The notes: generated by a model not told the origin, from the letters alone. A stretch of DNA of 64,000 nt from Gracilaria domingensis (GCA_022539475.1 VCMS01000235.1:23473-87472); one strand, 5' to 3'. Counted from the first letter of the stretch, positions 12,201-23,933 are shown. Numbers and translations are program-made.

Positions 12201-13416
12201 GGTCATGTCGTGCACAGAGAGAAGATTGTGCCGAATAGCTCGGTTTGCTAATGCATGCGTCTGGATCTTCTTATTCATGTTGGTTATCATGCGCAGGATT
12301 TCACTGTGCGTCCAGGGCGTCTGATATGATTTGGACGAGTGTGTGATGGGGGGGGCGGGGGGGGGGGGGGTTGGGAAGCGGGTGCATGTCGGGTGTGGGT
12401 TGATTGATATGGGCAGGATGGGCGCCGCCTTCTAGGATAAACGTACCCGCGATTTCGGCATCGGTTGCTGATGACACCTACAGCACATTGGGGTGCGGCG
12501 GGGCCGGGGGTGGAATCATGGGATAATGAGATTAGGAGGGTACTGTTCCTGATATATCGGAGCCAGTCCTGCTTGAGAGCATTTGGCCGGGGGTTTCACG
12601 TTGCTGCATTTAAGGTGTCTCTGATCACGGCATTGAGCGTCTGTGTGGTTGCAGCGTATGACTAGTACTTTGTGAGAACTGCAGAGTTGTGAGAACGGCA
12701 TTTTCCCGGGCCCAAGATAGTAGTGTCCATAATTCGGGCAATATGTGAATTGACGGGGAAGGTAGTGACACTGAGCTTGTCCGTAGTCCCCGGTGAATCC
12801 TTGGGAAGACTGGGTTGGCTGTAGGGTTTGGGATGGTTAGTATATCATCTGGAGTGTTTTGAAGAGTTGTGTGAACTCCCTGATGGTTTTGGGTTTCGTG
12901 GCGGCTTTCGGACCTAAGACGGGTTTAAACGTGGCTAGGGATTTGAATGCGTTGATCAGGAAGTCTACTGTTGTGTCTTCATCTTCAATTTTGGGATACT
13001 TGGCGGCTACCATTTTTTTGACGAATCTTCATCTGAGCTTCTATATAATCATCGATTCCGTTTTCTTCACAAATCACGCTCTCTGCTTCTGTTTTAAGAA
13101 ACTTATGGTCATCCTTGGTGGAACGGATAATGTGTATGATGATATTTTGGAGTGGTTAGTAAGGTTTTGGTTGGGATTCCGGGACGAGAAGGACTCCTGT
13201 GATTTTGATCAAGACACTACTGATTATTGCTGATAGGAGACAATTATGTTTGTTTTTGAAATCGTGGAGGGCTTGAGCCTCGAGGGGCATGTTGGGGTTT
13301 CTGAGTAAGATTGGAAGTGCATCCACTGTCGTGGCATAGGCTTTGAGGAATAGGTAGCATGGGGCACAGTTGGTCCCACCAAGTTCGGGTATGGAGTGAT
13401 GTAGGTGGTTTTTCAT
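9243..13416 (-). pseudogene. Ty1/copia Gag-Pol polyprotein, decayed
   Basis: Reading the minus strand from high to low coordinates gives the copia order. A Gag N-terminus near 13416-13156 (GTNCAPCYLFLKAYAT) comes first, then a degenerate zinc knuckle near 12700. Next is a GAG-pre-integrase box (LNWHLRLSHAHS) near 11820, and an integrase core with its C-terminal part around 11620-11050 (KYNLLYHNTAQSTPCHLW). Reverse transcriptase spans 10720-10150, with the YVDD site changed to a TIDEYLV-like sequence. A connection segment follows (RYRQTLGEIRYIIDITRPDFAYA). RNase H lies at 9879-9560, ending in STTEAEYVAETDATRHTAWL. Frames switch many times and stops are present, so the copy is dead. Integrase precedes reverse transcriptase, as expected for copia and not gypsy. 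Confidence 0.85.
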
Positions 13417-13420
13417 GATT
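9266..13420 (-). mobile_element. Internal region of a Ty1/copia LTR retrotransposon
   Basis: The internal part runs from the Gag start near 13420 down to a purine-rich tract at 9266-9276 (CCGGGGGC on the minus strand). This is followed directly by TGTCA at 9265, the usual start of a 3' LTR. I searched by eye for a second copy of the LTR start above 13420 and did not find one, so the 5' LTR is missing, diverged or rearranged. A G-rich low-complexity tract (8 G, C, 14 G) lies at 12348-12370 inside the element. Confidence 0.7.
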
Positions 13421-14146
13421 TTGTTTCTTCGTGGGAGTGTTATGTTTTGTGTTGTGTCTTTTGGTATGCGTCGATCGTTTGCTGTGGTGATGGACTTATT
13501 GTATAGGTTTTTGGGGAAGATATCTTGGCGTAGAGCTCGCCCGAGGCGGCGAGCGTTGCGGGAGGTGATGTTGGAGGTGATGGTTCTGGGTTGAAAGATT
13601 GAGTGTGGCGTGCACGAAATTCTTTTGGTTTGGATTTAAACCAAATCTCGAACGAAACCAAATCTGTGAACCACTTTGATATCTTTGGTTAGCACATTTG
13701 GTTTGGTTCTGCCACAAAAGTACTGTGCTTCTTCGTTACGAACCGCAGCTTGGTTCCAGCCGCAGCTCGTCTCTTCTGGCCAAGATTGCGTCACAAGCCA
13801 AAAGTTGTGATTTGAAACTTGGCCTGAATGGCGCTTCTTGGTCACTGTGGACCCGCTTTGATGCGTCGAACCGACAACGCCGTCGCTCTGGCCAAATACG
13901 GTGTGCCTGTTGCAAGGTTCAAAATAAATCTTGAACGGAAGAGGTGACTCTTGCACTGCTTCACAATAACGCCGTGCGCTTGGTCTGCCCCGTGAGAATT
14001 TATCGCCATGAGAAGCCGGAGAAACAAAAAGCACTGCTTCGCGCCAAAGAGTAACGTCACGAAACGTATATACTGGAGGGGACGGCAGATGGTAAGAGTG
14101 CGTGTTTTACTAGGGTGCTCGTGTGTGTGCTGCTCATTTTACGAGC
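13421..14146. other. Spacer between copia and Harbinger elements
   Basis: No supported gene. At 13630-13660 there are repeated ACCAAAT words and an 8-bp inverted repeat TTTGGTTT/AAACCAAA. These could be element termini, but I could not pair them with a partner end. Confidence 0.35.
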
Positions 14147-15196
14147 ATGGGGTCAGGGAAGCAGTGGAGTTCTGTGGAGTTACTGCTTGCAGCTCAAGCG
14201 TTTGTTGCTGCTTTAGAGGACTCTTGCAGAGGCGCAGGGCAAAAGACTACAACATTTCAGGCGCGAATTGAACGAGTGTATTAGCAATTGTTGGCCAAGC
14301 GCCTGAGATCTGGACAGTCCTTGAGACCTGACTCCACAGAAAGGACTAGGTTGGCAGTTTTTGCACACTACAAGAATGTCAAGCGGGAGATGTTAAAATT
14401 CGAGGGATTTCACACGAAGGTTTTGAATGCAATCTGAACAAAACACCCGACCAAGGAAGACATAATCAGAGCCAGCACTGGGTTGTACAACGGAGCGATC
14501 TCGTTGGCTGATGTATATCAAGCGGTGAATCGTACTTCTGGCGTATATGTGGTTTGCCAATTTAAGTACTTGATGGTCTGGGAATGGATGGGGGAAGCAA
14601 AATTGCTGGCAAGCATCCCCCAAGCAAAGCTTGCAACACCGCCTATGAAGGAGAAAGGAGCCACTACCACTGTTTCAGACAGTGAACGTTGAAGTGAGAC
14701 CAAGGACTATCCATCACTATCAAACACTATTAATTTAGATAGCACGCTCAACCTAGACGGGACGGCGTCTGGCGGCAAAAGTAATCCGAACAATGAACAG
14801 AGACAGCCGGTATCATTGGTAGATGACAAGCAGAGAAAGAATTCAGAAGAGCTTAAGAAGGAGAAGGGGGACAAAAGGCCAGCCGGGAACAAGAAAGCTA
14901 AGCTGGAGGCGAAGCTTGTCGCCTGTTTGAATGAGAGAGTACATGGAATTAAGCTTCTGGGCAAGGATTGTGTCGAAAAAAATGAACTAAAGAAGATTCA
15001 ATTGGACACTATACGCGAGAAAAACCTGAAGAAGCAGAAATATATTGACATGAAGTACGCGCAAGAGGAGGAGAAACATCATTTACAGCTTCTAGCAATG
15101 GACATTAGTCCGCATTTGAAAGGCTTGATAATGAAGGACCTCGAGAAAAAGATAATGGATAGGTTGTCCGACACTCCAGAAAAAAAAATCGTCTGA
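14147..15196 (+). pseudogene. Harbinger ORF1 (SANT/NAM-like DNA-binding protein), broken by stops
   Basis: One frame runs from ATG 14147 to 15196 with no frameshift but about three in-frame stops. It starts MGSGKQWSSVELLLAAQAF, and an arrangement of W, then acidic residues, then GAGQKTTTFQARIERVY follows. That fits the trihelix/SANT-like proteins that accompany PIF/Harbinger nucleases. A second block (YNGAISLADVYQAVN) and a lysine- and glutamate-rich coiled C-terminus (15030-15190) complete the pattern. In active elements this protein binds element ends and recruits the nuclease. It converges on the nuclease, with only 53 bp between their 3' ends. Confidence 0.55.
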
Positions 15197-15249
15197 GAAG
15201 AAAAACGAATAAAGTGCAGAAAAGGAACACACCCCAAGTAGAGTGAACG

Positions 15250-16731
15250 TTACAAACTTGGTGGATTAAGGTTAAATATATGATTGATTAAAGCCTCTTT
15301 GAGCCTATTGTGGTCCGTCTCACTAGTAGCGTTCTCGTCTAGAGCTCCGTATTGCTCACGAAATGCATTCATTGCTACAGATTCAGCTACTCTATTTAGC
15401 GTAATATCTGACAAGTTTCGCAATTCCTCATCAAACAGACGCACCCCACCGGTTCCGTCAAACTTGTATGTGTCCTTCTCCTCCTCTACTGTCATATTGT
15501 GGATAGTTACACAAGCTTTTAAGATGTAGATCATATCGCTGCGCTTTAAAAAGTCTCGAGGGGTGCTTCAGAGTATGGAACTGAGCTATGAGAGCATCAA
15601 AAACACGTTCTACAGATTTTCGTACTGCTTCCTGCAGCTGTGCAAACATCTTTTGTGATGCCGAAGATGGCATTTGTATCGCTTGCATAAGGGCAAGGTA
15701 CGCAGGATATATACCGTCGGGCAATAAATAGAATCAGTCAAACAACTTCCCATCAGTGGAGTAAAACGATGTCATGTCCGGAAAGGTACCTGGCGGAAGG
15801 CGAGAAAAAAGGGCTGAGATCCATAATTTTTAGGTCTTTGAGCATGCCAGGAAACCCAAAGGACACATGCCATATTCTCAAGTTCAGATCACAAATGACT
15901 TCCATTCTAACTTCCGGCTTTTTATCCTTCCCTTTGTATATTCCCTGTGAAGCGGTTGGACAGTTTTTCCATTCCAAACCCGAACAGTCAAGACAACCAA
16001 TACATCTAGGGAAGCCAATTGCAGAGAAACGGCTTTCACATTCTTTCAGTTCTGTTTTCGTCGGAAGGTGCAGATATGTTGATTCAAATTCTTCTACATT
16101 ACTCTTGCAAAATTCCTGTAGAGAACTTATAGCCACAGCTTTCTGGAACACTCAATAACTCATCACACGCATCTGCTGAAGTGGCATAAGCAATTTGACG
16201 AAAGGAAGATGTGACCTTCAGCAATGGAGAAATACCGATTCGACCTGTACAATTTGGTCGGAGTCCTTGCTGAAAGAAGGGATTGTGAGCCTCTACTGCT
16301 AGAAGTAGCCGGTCAAAATTTGTCGAGAACATCGAAATCGGCGCCGAAACATCGAAAAAGAGTAGATTGGTCCTATTTGATTTCAGTCATTTGGACGTTT
16401 TTATAGGTGGCCAGAAGTATTTCATCATTAAAGCCAGGTGGGCGTTGTAAAAGTCTTGTAGAATGTTCGGCGATTTGTTGCTTGTGTTCGTAGAGGTGCA
16501 CATGATACAGATGGCAATAGCCATCGTTTGATGATAGTATGCGGTTTGAAAGAGTTGAAGTTGTTGTTTCTCTTCGTAGAACAGAGATCCATCGTCAGAT
16601 GATTCAGAAGAATTATCGTCGTTGTTCATGATGATGCTATGGTTGCTTCCTACCGTTACTACCGGTGCGGGTAGACAGAGGGTGATGAACAAAGCTGTTT
16701 GGGTCGGGGTTTGACGCACTGGATCATCCAA
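15250..16731 (-). pseudogene. PIF/Harbinger nuclease (DDE_4), frameshifted
   Basis: Successive minus-strand pieces cover a whole nuclease. The N-terminus spans 16731-16387, ending in DFYNAHLALMMKYFWPP. Next is a helix-turn-helix-like region at 16332-16099 (HNPFFQQGLRP; SPLLKVTSSFRQIAYATSADACDEL). The catalytic region spans 16151-15753 (FPRCIGCLDCSGLEWKNCP; GIYKGKDKKPEVRMEVICD; WHVSFGFPG). The C-terminal block covers 15724-15458 (LQEAVRKSVERVFDALIAQFHTL), and the terminal CVTIHNM box is at 15534-15250. At least three frame changes separate the pieces. GLDC and the EVICD aspartate are present, so decay is recent enough to keep catalytic blocks readable. Confidence 0.75.
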
Positions 16732-16739
16732 TCAAGTTT

Positions 16740-17129
16740 TTACACGTTACTGTTCTGGCTATCTCTTTCACTACCCTGGTGCGAATGCTCTGATAGAGGT
16801 GCACGAAGCCATGCCAAAGCCAAATATACAGCCTTTCCTCTTATTTCGCTGGTCGTTACCCAGAACATCCACACTGTGGATATGTGTGAAAGTTTAATAG
16901 CTTTCTGGAGAACCTCGGGAGTTGTTCAAAGAACGTTTCGGTTACGGGGAATCATCCGTATTCAAATCTGCATTACAGACTTTGACCATCCCAACCCATA
17001 CTTGTGCGTCATTAATGCGGAATCGATTCTGCATTGCGATTAGAACCAAGTTCTGCAAACTTCTTCGCAAACGTCGATATGTTGCTCTTAACCTCAGTAG
17101 AAATGTTTAAGCGCGTGATTCAAGAGCTA
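16740..17129. other. Spacer between Harbinger and DIRS elements
   Basis: No supported coding sequence. It probably contains the right end of the Harbinger element and the 3' end of the DIRS-like element, but no paired termini were seen. Confidence 0.35.
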
Positions 17130-17993
17130 CCATTTGTTAGCTAGGGTCGCAAAAAAACTCAGCGATTTCCAGCGTCCATGCAAAGCAATTGATTCTGCCG
17201 ACGTTCCGTTGAGGTAATCATGCAATGCTCCAATTCGAGCTGAATGAGGTTTGATTCTCAGATTTGCAAGCCCAAGTGATTCCATACCATTCTTTAGTTG
17301 CCGGCTAAACTTTCCAGGGTTTATGGTAAAAAACTTTTCTTCTCAGGGTGCTGCAGATACGTTTCGTTTGTACGCTTGTAGAAACGTCATGATCTCCTTT
17401 CTTTGTAGCAGTACAAACTAAAAAGGTCCTGTTTTGGTGTCTTTTACGCATACACCAGCAACTGATTGACCATAGCTATTCAAACGGGGGTCACCTGGAA
17501 GCGTTACAAGACCCTATGTTAATGGCATTACCTCAGAAACGCGTAGGTATCCATCGAAGCAAGTGTAAGAGCAAGAGCTGCTTGTGGCATGCTGTTGTAT
17601 AGCATACAGGCTGCTACAGCGTTTGCCATGCTAAGTGTAGGAGTTGCAGGGCTCTGGGTGCGACGCAGTTTTGCCCATCCGTCGAGGTCTCTTTGGGATC
17701 TCCCGAGGTTATTGCGGAGCCTTGGGATCAATTCTCATAGAGCACAGACGAGATTGATCATTCCCTGCTTGGTACCTGCTGAGTCATTGATTTGGTACTG
17801 TTCTTCTATGTATTCTAGAATGGCTAGGTCCAGGAGTTAGTCGTTTGGTGGAAGGGAAACAAGATGTCTCTGGAAGCTCTCGAGTGCTGCTGCATAAGAC
17901 TGCTGCATAGCTCTGCACTGTTGGCGGCTTAATGCTTGCGGAGAGCAGCGAGTTTTGTGGAAAGAACGTTTGAAAACTGGTCTGAACGCTCAC
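17130..17993 (-). pseudogene. Tyrosine recombinase domain of a DIRS-like retroelement
   Basis: On the minus strand, 17993-17740 encodes a SAM-like core-binding part (KPPTVQSYAAALESFQRHLVSL), with one stop. At 17731-17528 come GWAKLRRTQSPATPTL and LALTLASMDTY, matching the start of the catalytic part, where an arginine normally follows near TYxRPSE. At 17330-17150 the box PHSARIGALHDYL gives the H-x-x-R pair, followed by GRWKSLSFF. This is the phage-integrase fold used by DIRS elements in place of a DDE integrase. In-frame stops and shifts show it is inactive. Confidence 0.7.
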
Positions 17994-18170
17994 TTGCGCT
18001 GAACGTGAACTGGTCTTTGTTGTCTTCGCTACTTCTCTAAGCGCGTTTTGTTGCGCTCCGAAAGGGACATTGTTGCCCCGAGCCCGCTGGTGCGTGTTGC
18101 CTCTAGCGAGAGGACTACGCCGGATGCATTGGTTGCGGGTCCTCCCTCTATTCTCGATTTCCAGAGAGAT

Positions 18171-18762
18171 CTATAATCGAACAGATTTAGAGTGGAGGCC
18201 CATCACCGGTGTGTGACATTGATTGTTGGTGCGAATAGCACTCGTGATGGATGATTGGCTGGATTCACTTTTGAGGGTATGTGAAATAGTGCTGGTCTTA
18301 TGTTGTGTGCAACGGAGAGGGCTGCAAAGCGAGGACATGGGAGTGCCAGCGCATTGGAGGACGATGGTCCTTCTCGCATTGCGTACACGGTGAGAAGAGA
18401 GTCTGAAAAATTCAGGACTCTCACGTCGCGGATTCTCATGGATGCAACCCATTCTAACCCGAGATATACCGTTGTCACCTCGATCTCGTTTATGTGCGCT
18501 TCCTCCCGCCACTGGTGGGCAACGGAGTGACCCAGTTTGCGTTTCTAACAAAGTCTTTTATTCTACATTTTCTTTTCTCGTCGTCCGCCTCGGCCCACAT
18601 TTTTCGGATGTGCTCTGGGCTTGTTCGTGTGAACACGACGGCTCCCGCTGTAGGGGAGGCGTCGAAGCAAATAGCGAAGTCCGAAAACGGTTGTGCGAAG
18701 AATACTATTGCTGTTGAGAGCAGGACAGCCAGTGTCTTCAGCTTCTCTCTTGTTCTGGTCAT
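18171..18762 (-). pseudogene. RNase H domain of the DIRS-like element
   Basis: Minus-strand reading gives FAICFDASPTAGAVVFT near 18680 (first aspartate). NEIEV follows near 18485 (glutamate), then LNFSDSLLTVYAMREG near 18400 (second aspartate). The SKVNPANHPSR end near 18260 is typical of DIRS and related RNase H. Two frames are needed. The domain lies between reverse transcriptase and recombinase, as DIRS order requires. Confidence 0.7.
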
Positions 18763-18768
18763 GAGGGA

Positions 18769-20910
18769 TTAGTTCATAGAAGTTTGGGCTCTCTTGTCCT
18801 GTGTCAGTCGGTAGACGTTGAGGAGAACGGAGAGCAACTGCCTACGTCCTAGTGACGACCATATCAATTTGTCGGTTACCTTCTGTACGGCCTCGGTGGT
18901 TAAACTCTCGGCTGCGGCGAGTTTGTTTGCTTCCATTATCGTGTTTATTGGTTTTTGCGGGTCTAGCAATTCATACTTCTGATTAAAATTGATGCGCCAG
19001 CCTATGAATCTTATGGAATCTTGAGAGATGTTCCCGATTTCCGAGGACTTTTCGTGCTTGATGGGCAGTCAGTGCCACTCGAATCGGTTGTAAGTGACTC
19101 GCTGCAGTGCCGTTACGTGGTGCGTATTCCAATTTGAGCAGATTATTTCGGCATCGTCGATTATGTGGCAGAGGAATACGTTGCCCTGCTCAACTGGTGC
19201 ACCATGTGTGGCTTCGGGCAAAACTTTGAATGTCAGAGGTATTATTGGGTAGGGCGGGTGGCAGGAGAAAACTCGGAACCAGCTTTGGAAGAATGAGGAT
19301 GCCATTGAGTGTGCTGTGGACACCGCCCACTTGTACCCCATTATCATAGTTCTCTGAAGTGGGCGCATGCGGTGAGATTGCCTGGGCCTCGTTCGGAGCG
19401 ATTTGCCTATTTGTCTTTGGAGTGATCTTGATTGGTGTCCGAAGGGTATAGCTTGCAGCGGGAAGATTGTTGCCATTGAGAGTGGGAGTCGTATGTTATG
19501 GAACATATTAGTGTAGAGCAAAACCCCAGCGATGGGATCATCTCTCAAGGCGTTCGAGTCCTTGCCCTCTAGACGAGGTGAACTCAGTGGTGAGCCCTCC
19601 GAACACGGATAGTGCGGTTGTAAGACCGCCCGTGGTACGGGATATACCTACGGAGGTTGATGGGTGAACGGGCTTGATCCAGGAATCCGGCGAAAAGCGA
19701 TGGGGTGGTTGAGGAGGAAGGTACCGTAGAGCGGTGTAAGCCCTAGGTAAAAGAGGGAAAAGGAAGGGAAACCAAAGGAGGAAAAGAGAGGAATCCCGCG
19801 GCGGGACGTGCGGAAAGCGGCAACAGACCCGGCGCCGGGAGACGACGATGTGTATTAACCCCACGCGGCACAACTCTATACAGAGACGGAAACGCTACCA
19901 ATCGTGGTGAAAGCAGTAAAACTGCACAGTAAACGAAACAGAAAGTCCAAAGACACGGAATAAATAAGCCCAAAGGCAGAGCCACAATGGTCAGTATTGC
20001 CTGAGTGATCCCGAGGGATGAATCCAATCCGTACCGTACGCGGTGACCCTCCTCAGGGAGTTGTACACTTCGCGCAGGCGAACTTGGTTCGGAGCTGAAC
20101 TCGGTTACCCTTTACTGAAGGAGGAGGTGACCGGGAGGTCACCTCTTATATCGTAAGCGATAAATTAGTTAAACTAAATTGAATAATCTAGTGCACACCT
20201 AAGCAGGTCCATACACGTGGTGCACGTGACAACCCGCGGCAGCGGCCAGTAAAATATCCGACAATCATAGCAAGACATGTGTGAACACACCCATTCCTAC
20301 ACACGCGTACACGCGACCAATACTCATCTGCGCCACGTCATGGCCGACCCCTCAGGGTACCATACCTCAATACTGCCAAAAAGTATCCCATCCGTGGGCC
20401 AATACTCATACCTTCCGAGTACCCGAAATCATCCTTACCAGAGGTTTATGAAATCCTTCCCCGTGTACCGGGCGAGCACGTTTTGCTCTACAATTAGCAA
20501 TATCAAAAACAAAGGCGGAGAGCTTTCCATCTCCAGCTGCGAGGTTCTGAAACGCGTCGGGGGTTGGTAGTTCGGTGCGGGGTGGTTCGGGGAGATTAGC
20601 GTTCTGGTATCACGGCCAAATTATCAGCCTTTGTCTCGATTCTGTTTTAGCGACGGCAAATGTCACCATGGTTATGCGCTCGGCGAGCTCAGCGTACCGT
20701 TTTCTTCTCTTCAGACTCTTTGGACCACAAAAGCATGCCTGCCTCGTTTGCTTTTTGCAGTACTTGATACTCTGATGTGAGACCTAGGACGTTGGAAAGT
20801 CGCCCTTTCTGCCGCCGGAGGATTGGCTTGCGGATACCAGGTCTCGCCGGTAGCTTTGGTGCTTAGTAGAACTCGTCAAAGATGGCCTCTTTGCCGCGGG
20901 GGATTAGGGT
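18769..20910 (-). pseudogene. Reverse transcriptase of the DIRS-like element, split by a solo LTR
   Basis: The N-terminal fingers region lies at 20760-20510 (EYQVLQKANEAGML; VTFAVAKTESRQRLI). Motif A is cut by the LTR at 19512-20492: its FDIAN half lies at about 20500 and its MFHNIRLP half at about 19500. Removing the LTR and one copy of the 5-bp duplication restores the frame exactly. Motif B (MGYKWAVSTAHSMASSFF) is near 19330 and the catalytic HIIDDAEII site near 19150. Other frameshifts mean the gene was already decaying or decayed later. Confidence 0.75.
19512..20492. mobile_element. Solo LTR, 981 bp, nested in the DIRS reverse transcriptase
   Basis: Ends are TGTAGAGCAAAAC and GTTTTGCTCTACA, a perfect 13-bp terminal inverted repeat with TG...CA tips. 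ATTAG flanks both sides (19507-19511 and 20493-20497), a 5-bp target-site duplication. The interior has no pol sequence, contains TATA-like words (TTATATC near 20150) and no long coding frame of note. Precise removal with one ATTAG rejoins reverse transcriptase motif A. Size, ends and duplication together indicate a solo LTR left by LTR-LTR recombination. The parent family is not recognised, and the copia and gypsy elements in this window do not show the same end sequence. Confidence 0.85.
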
Positions 20911-22399
20911 GGGCTATGTAATCCTGTCTGTTTTCTCCGACGGTGGGTAGAGATGAGTTCCTCGGAGCACAAAAACTCGAACCTCCCCCTTACTGAGTTC
21001 TCTAGGGGATGGGCTAAGGTTTTCCAGTACTCGAGGAGGTCTTGTGTTTTGCGCTGTGGGATTGTTGTCTGATCACATGCTGGAAGTCTTGCTGTCGCTT
21101 GTTGTTTAGTTTCGTTGAAATGGTGCTTTACGCAATTGGCTTCTGCGATCCAGCACTTGAGGCGCCTGCAGATTGAAGCGGATGCTCGCGATGACACTGT
21201 CGTAGTGGTTCTGTGGAAGGGGTTTGAGTGTAATGGTTCGTGGTATAGGTGGCTGAGAGGGCTAATTGCGTGAGTGAGGGGTTCGTATATCTTCCGGATT
21301 GGGGTTCGACGTGGAAAGGTTCGTTTCTTGGGGCAGATTCTTAGTGATTTTCGTTTCCCTTCGCCCTGATATTTTTCGGTTTGTTTGGCTTCTCTGGAGA
21401 TCTGTTCCGTTTCTGGCGTTGAGAGCGAAAGGTGTTTGTAGCTTTCATTACCTGGGCGTATTGGCTTGCCAGTTTCGATTGAATATCTGGTAAGAGGCTC
21501 CCTGATGAGGATTAGGACTCTAGAATTGGAGCTTCTATGCGCCATGCTTCCGATCTTTTCGCGTCCATGTTCCTCTCCATGTTGGAAACTGAGATTAGCG
21601 CGGTTATTCTCTGAAAGCTCACATCTAGGTCAATATTGGATTCGATTGCTTGCTGCATGGTGTCTAATTGAAGCGTTGTAAGATGAACTGACCTGGAGAT
21701 GGAGTATGCTTCTGACTCCAGACCTAATGGTTCCCCGTTAGGTCCGCGCTCCCAGTTGACTTTTGAAACTGCAGTTATAATATTGTCCCCGCTCATTGTG
21801 AGGTCTCGAAGGATGTCTCCTCGCAGCAGCTCTTTCACGGCAAGAGTAGGAAGAAGTTTTCCTTTCAAGGGTGTAATCCAAGGTATTTGCGATTTGAGGC
21901 GTCTTTTCCTTTGTCGTCCACAATTACAATTTCTACGACCGTTACGGACTTTATTTTTTTAAGGCAGGCTCTCCGGTCTGTTAGTTTGTTTTAAAGAAGT
22001 GGTGAATAGAAGGAAGAGAAATAATCTTGTTCGCGGGGGCTGGATCGTCTAGAGCCGGACTTTCCTGTTGAGTGGATAGATGTGGGATTTCGTTCATTGT
22101 GCAATGAAGCTTCCAGTCCATGGCTGCGACTAAGAAGGTCTGCGGAGTGTCATTTTGATCGTAGTCGGGAACTGTTGGTTCGTATACTTTGCCAGCTGCA
22201 GAGGACTGAAGTAATTTTTCGAGCTCAGCTTTTCCTTCTGATTCGGATGGGCTTGAATTGAAGGAGTGGTGCATTTCCAAGACGATTGCCAGTTTATGTG
22301 CGCTGTTGGTTTTTTGAAGATGAGTTTTAAAAGATCCATGAGAACCTGCGTTGATGACGAGGTCCAGCTGTTGCTTGGATAGAGAGGTATTTTGTTCAA
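20904..22399 (-). pseudogene. ORF1/Gag-like region upstream of the DIRS reverse transcriptase
   Basis: Three minus-strand pieces (22399-21981, 21868-21512, 21545-20904) lie directly upstream of the reverse transcriptase, on the same strand. They have protein-like composition with a basic and proline-rich second half. No zinc knuckle is visible. By position this should be the structural ORF1 of a DIRS-like element; the sequence itself does not prove it. The last part (GRFEFLCSEEL) may already belong to the polyprotein leader. Confidence 0.4.
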
Positions 22400-23584
22400 A
22401 TCCTACGGCTTTTAGGTTATTGTATTCGTTTATTTTTGGTTTGTACCGCCTTTACACATGTTATATAATAGACGTTTTTGGTTGTGGGATCTCGTTGAGA
22501 GACATACGTGAAGTTCATGTGCGTGGCCGATCCTTGAGTACTAGATTATGACGTTTGAGGTAATACAAAGCGCTTAGTTCTGTTCTTTGAAGACGCTGTT
22601 GGTTTCAGAGTGATTTTGGTGTGGAACGTTATATATTGTCTCTTTGAAGATGACTGTGACTTGTTTGCGATAATGACAGAGAAATGTTGGAGACACTGAA
22701 AACTTGATACACGAGGAAGATGCGTGAGGGAGCGGAAAAGGAATTCGTGTTTGTCTGTATGCGTCTAAGAGATTTTTCTGCATGCGGGCGGAAGAGTAGA
22801 GAACGGATGCTTTTTTGACTATGCAGTGTGCGCGTTTGCACAACGCGAAGTTGGTTTGACAACGTAACACGTGAGATGAGCAATGACTAGCCTACAAACA
22901 ACTTTGCGTACTGACAATAGCCATAAGTGAGTGGAGGGTTAAAGGATAATTTTAAACTGCTGGCCTTGACAAAAAGTAGACTGCAACCTAAAAAACATAT
23001 GTGGGATTCTGGTTTGAGTGTTCACGGTTGTGATGGTTTTACAGCAAAGCTGTAAAATGAGAGAGCTAGTTTTTGTGACGTTCGTTACAGCATAAAAAAG
23101 CTTTTAAGCTTTGCGGAATCGGTTGTAGGCGCATATGATACACAGCGACAGTTTAAGGGTAGCGGCAAAGTCACAAGAACGCTTTGGTGCTTTCTCAAGG
23201 CGGTTCTAGGCATTTATATGACACCGCAGCAGCTTTTGGGCAGCGTCAAGGTTAGATATTGATGCGGTTTGGAGAAGTAGTTCTTGACAACGACGGGAAT
23301 AGAGCTGGCAACGACAGAGCAGCGCTCTGACCCTTCCGAAGCGCCATTGTCTTCTTCCAGTTCCGTTCACCGCCGTCGTCCAAACGTTTGTTACGAAAGT
23401 AAAAACTGTTTTCGTAGAAAAGCGAATTTTAGCTATTTGGACCCACTGATAGAGATGCTCTAAGGCAAAGACTGCTTATCTGAAAAAAGTTATTTCCCTG
23501 GTCAGGAAGGTGTAGTAGCGAGAAGCTCTTATTGCTTCACTGAGAGCATCTCGCTGGCCAACGAGATTATTACTACCCCTGTTA
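22400..23584. other. Spacer before the pogo-like element
   Basis: Short minus-strand frames (22574-22883) have no recognisable motif. The DNA is AT-rich with no clear gene. It may include the 5' end of the DIRS-like element. Confidence 0.35.
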
Positions 23585-23933
23585 GAGCAAGTCTACGAGT
23601 GGCCTATATCACTTGATTTCCAAATTTTGGTCCTGGTGGAATCTTTACCAGCGGTGTAAACCATGACTTCACGGCGTAAAATTGGTCCGCCGGTGTATTT
23701 TTAGGTGTATCCATGAATACAAATATATCAGAAAGTACAACAGAACCGAGCCACCTTCGTTGCGTTTGAAGTATGCGATGACTAATCACAATCATGTGCG
23801 TAAATTGTGGCTGCCGTTCCCGCCAAACCCACAAAATCCCGCCAAGTCACAAGATACGGCGCAACATGCTACAGGTATTCAGTCCAAACGTACCGTCTAC
23901 ATCGTTGACTCCCTACAACAATTTCGACCTCTG

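Larger units (their letters stand above)
14147..16731. mobile_element. PIF/Harbinger DNA transposon (two convergent ORFs)
   Basis: ORF1 on the plus strand and nuclease on the minus strand face each other tail to tail, an arrangement known in Harbinger elements. I could not find terminal inverted repeats or a 3-bp target duplication by eye, so true ends lie outside these coordinates. Confidence 0.6.
17130..22399 (-). mobile_element. DIRS-like tyrosine-recombinase retrotransposon
   Basis: Order on the minus strand is ORF1, reverse transcriptase, RNase H, tyrosine recombinase. It has no DDE integrase and I saw no LTRs of its own. These are the hallmarks of the DIRS order. Its ends (split or inverted repeats with internal complementary region) were not identified. 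The element is dead and carries a nested solo LTR. Confidence 0.7.
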
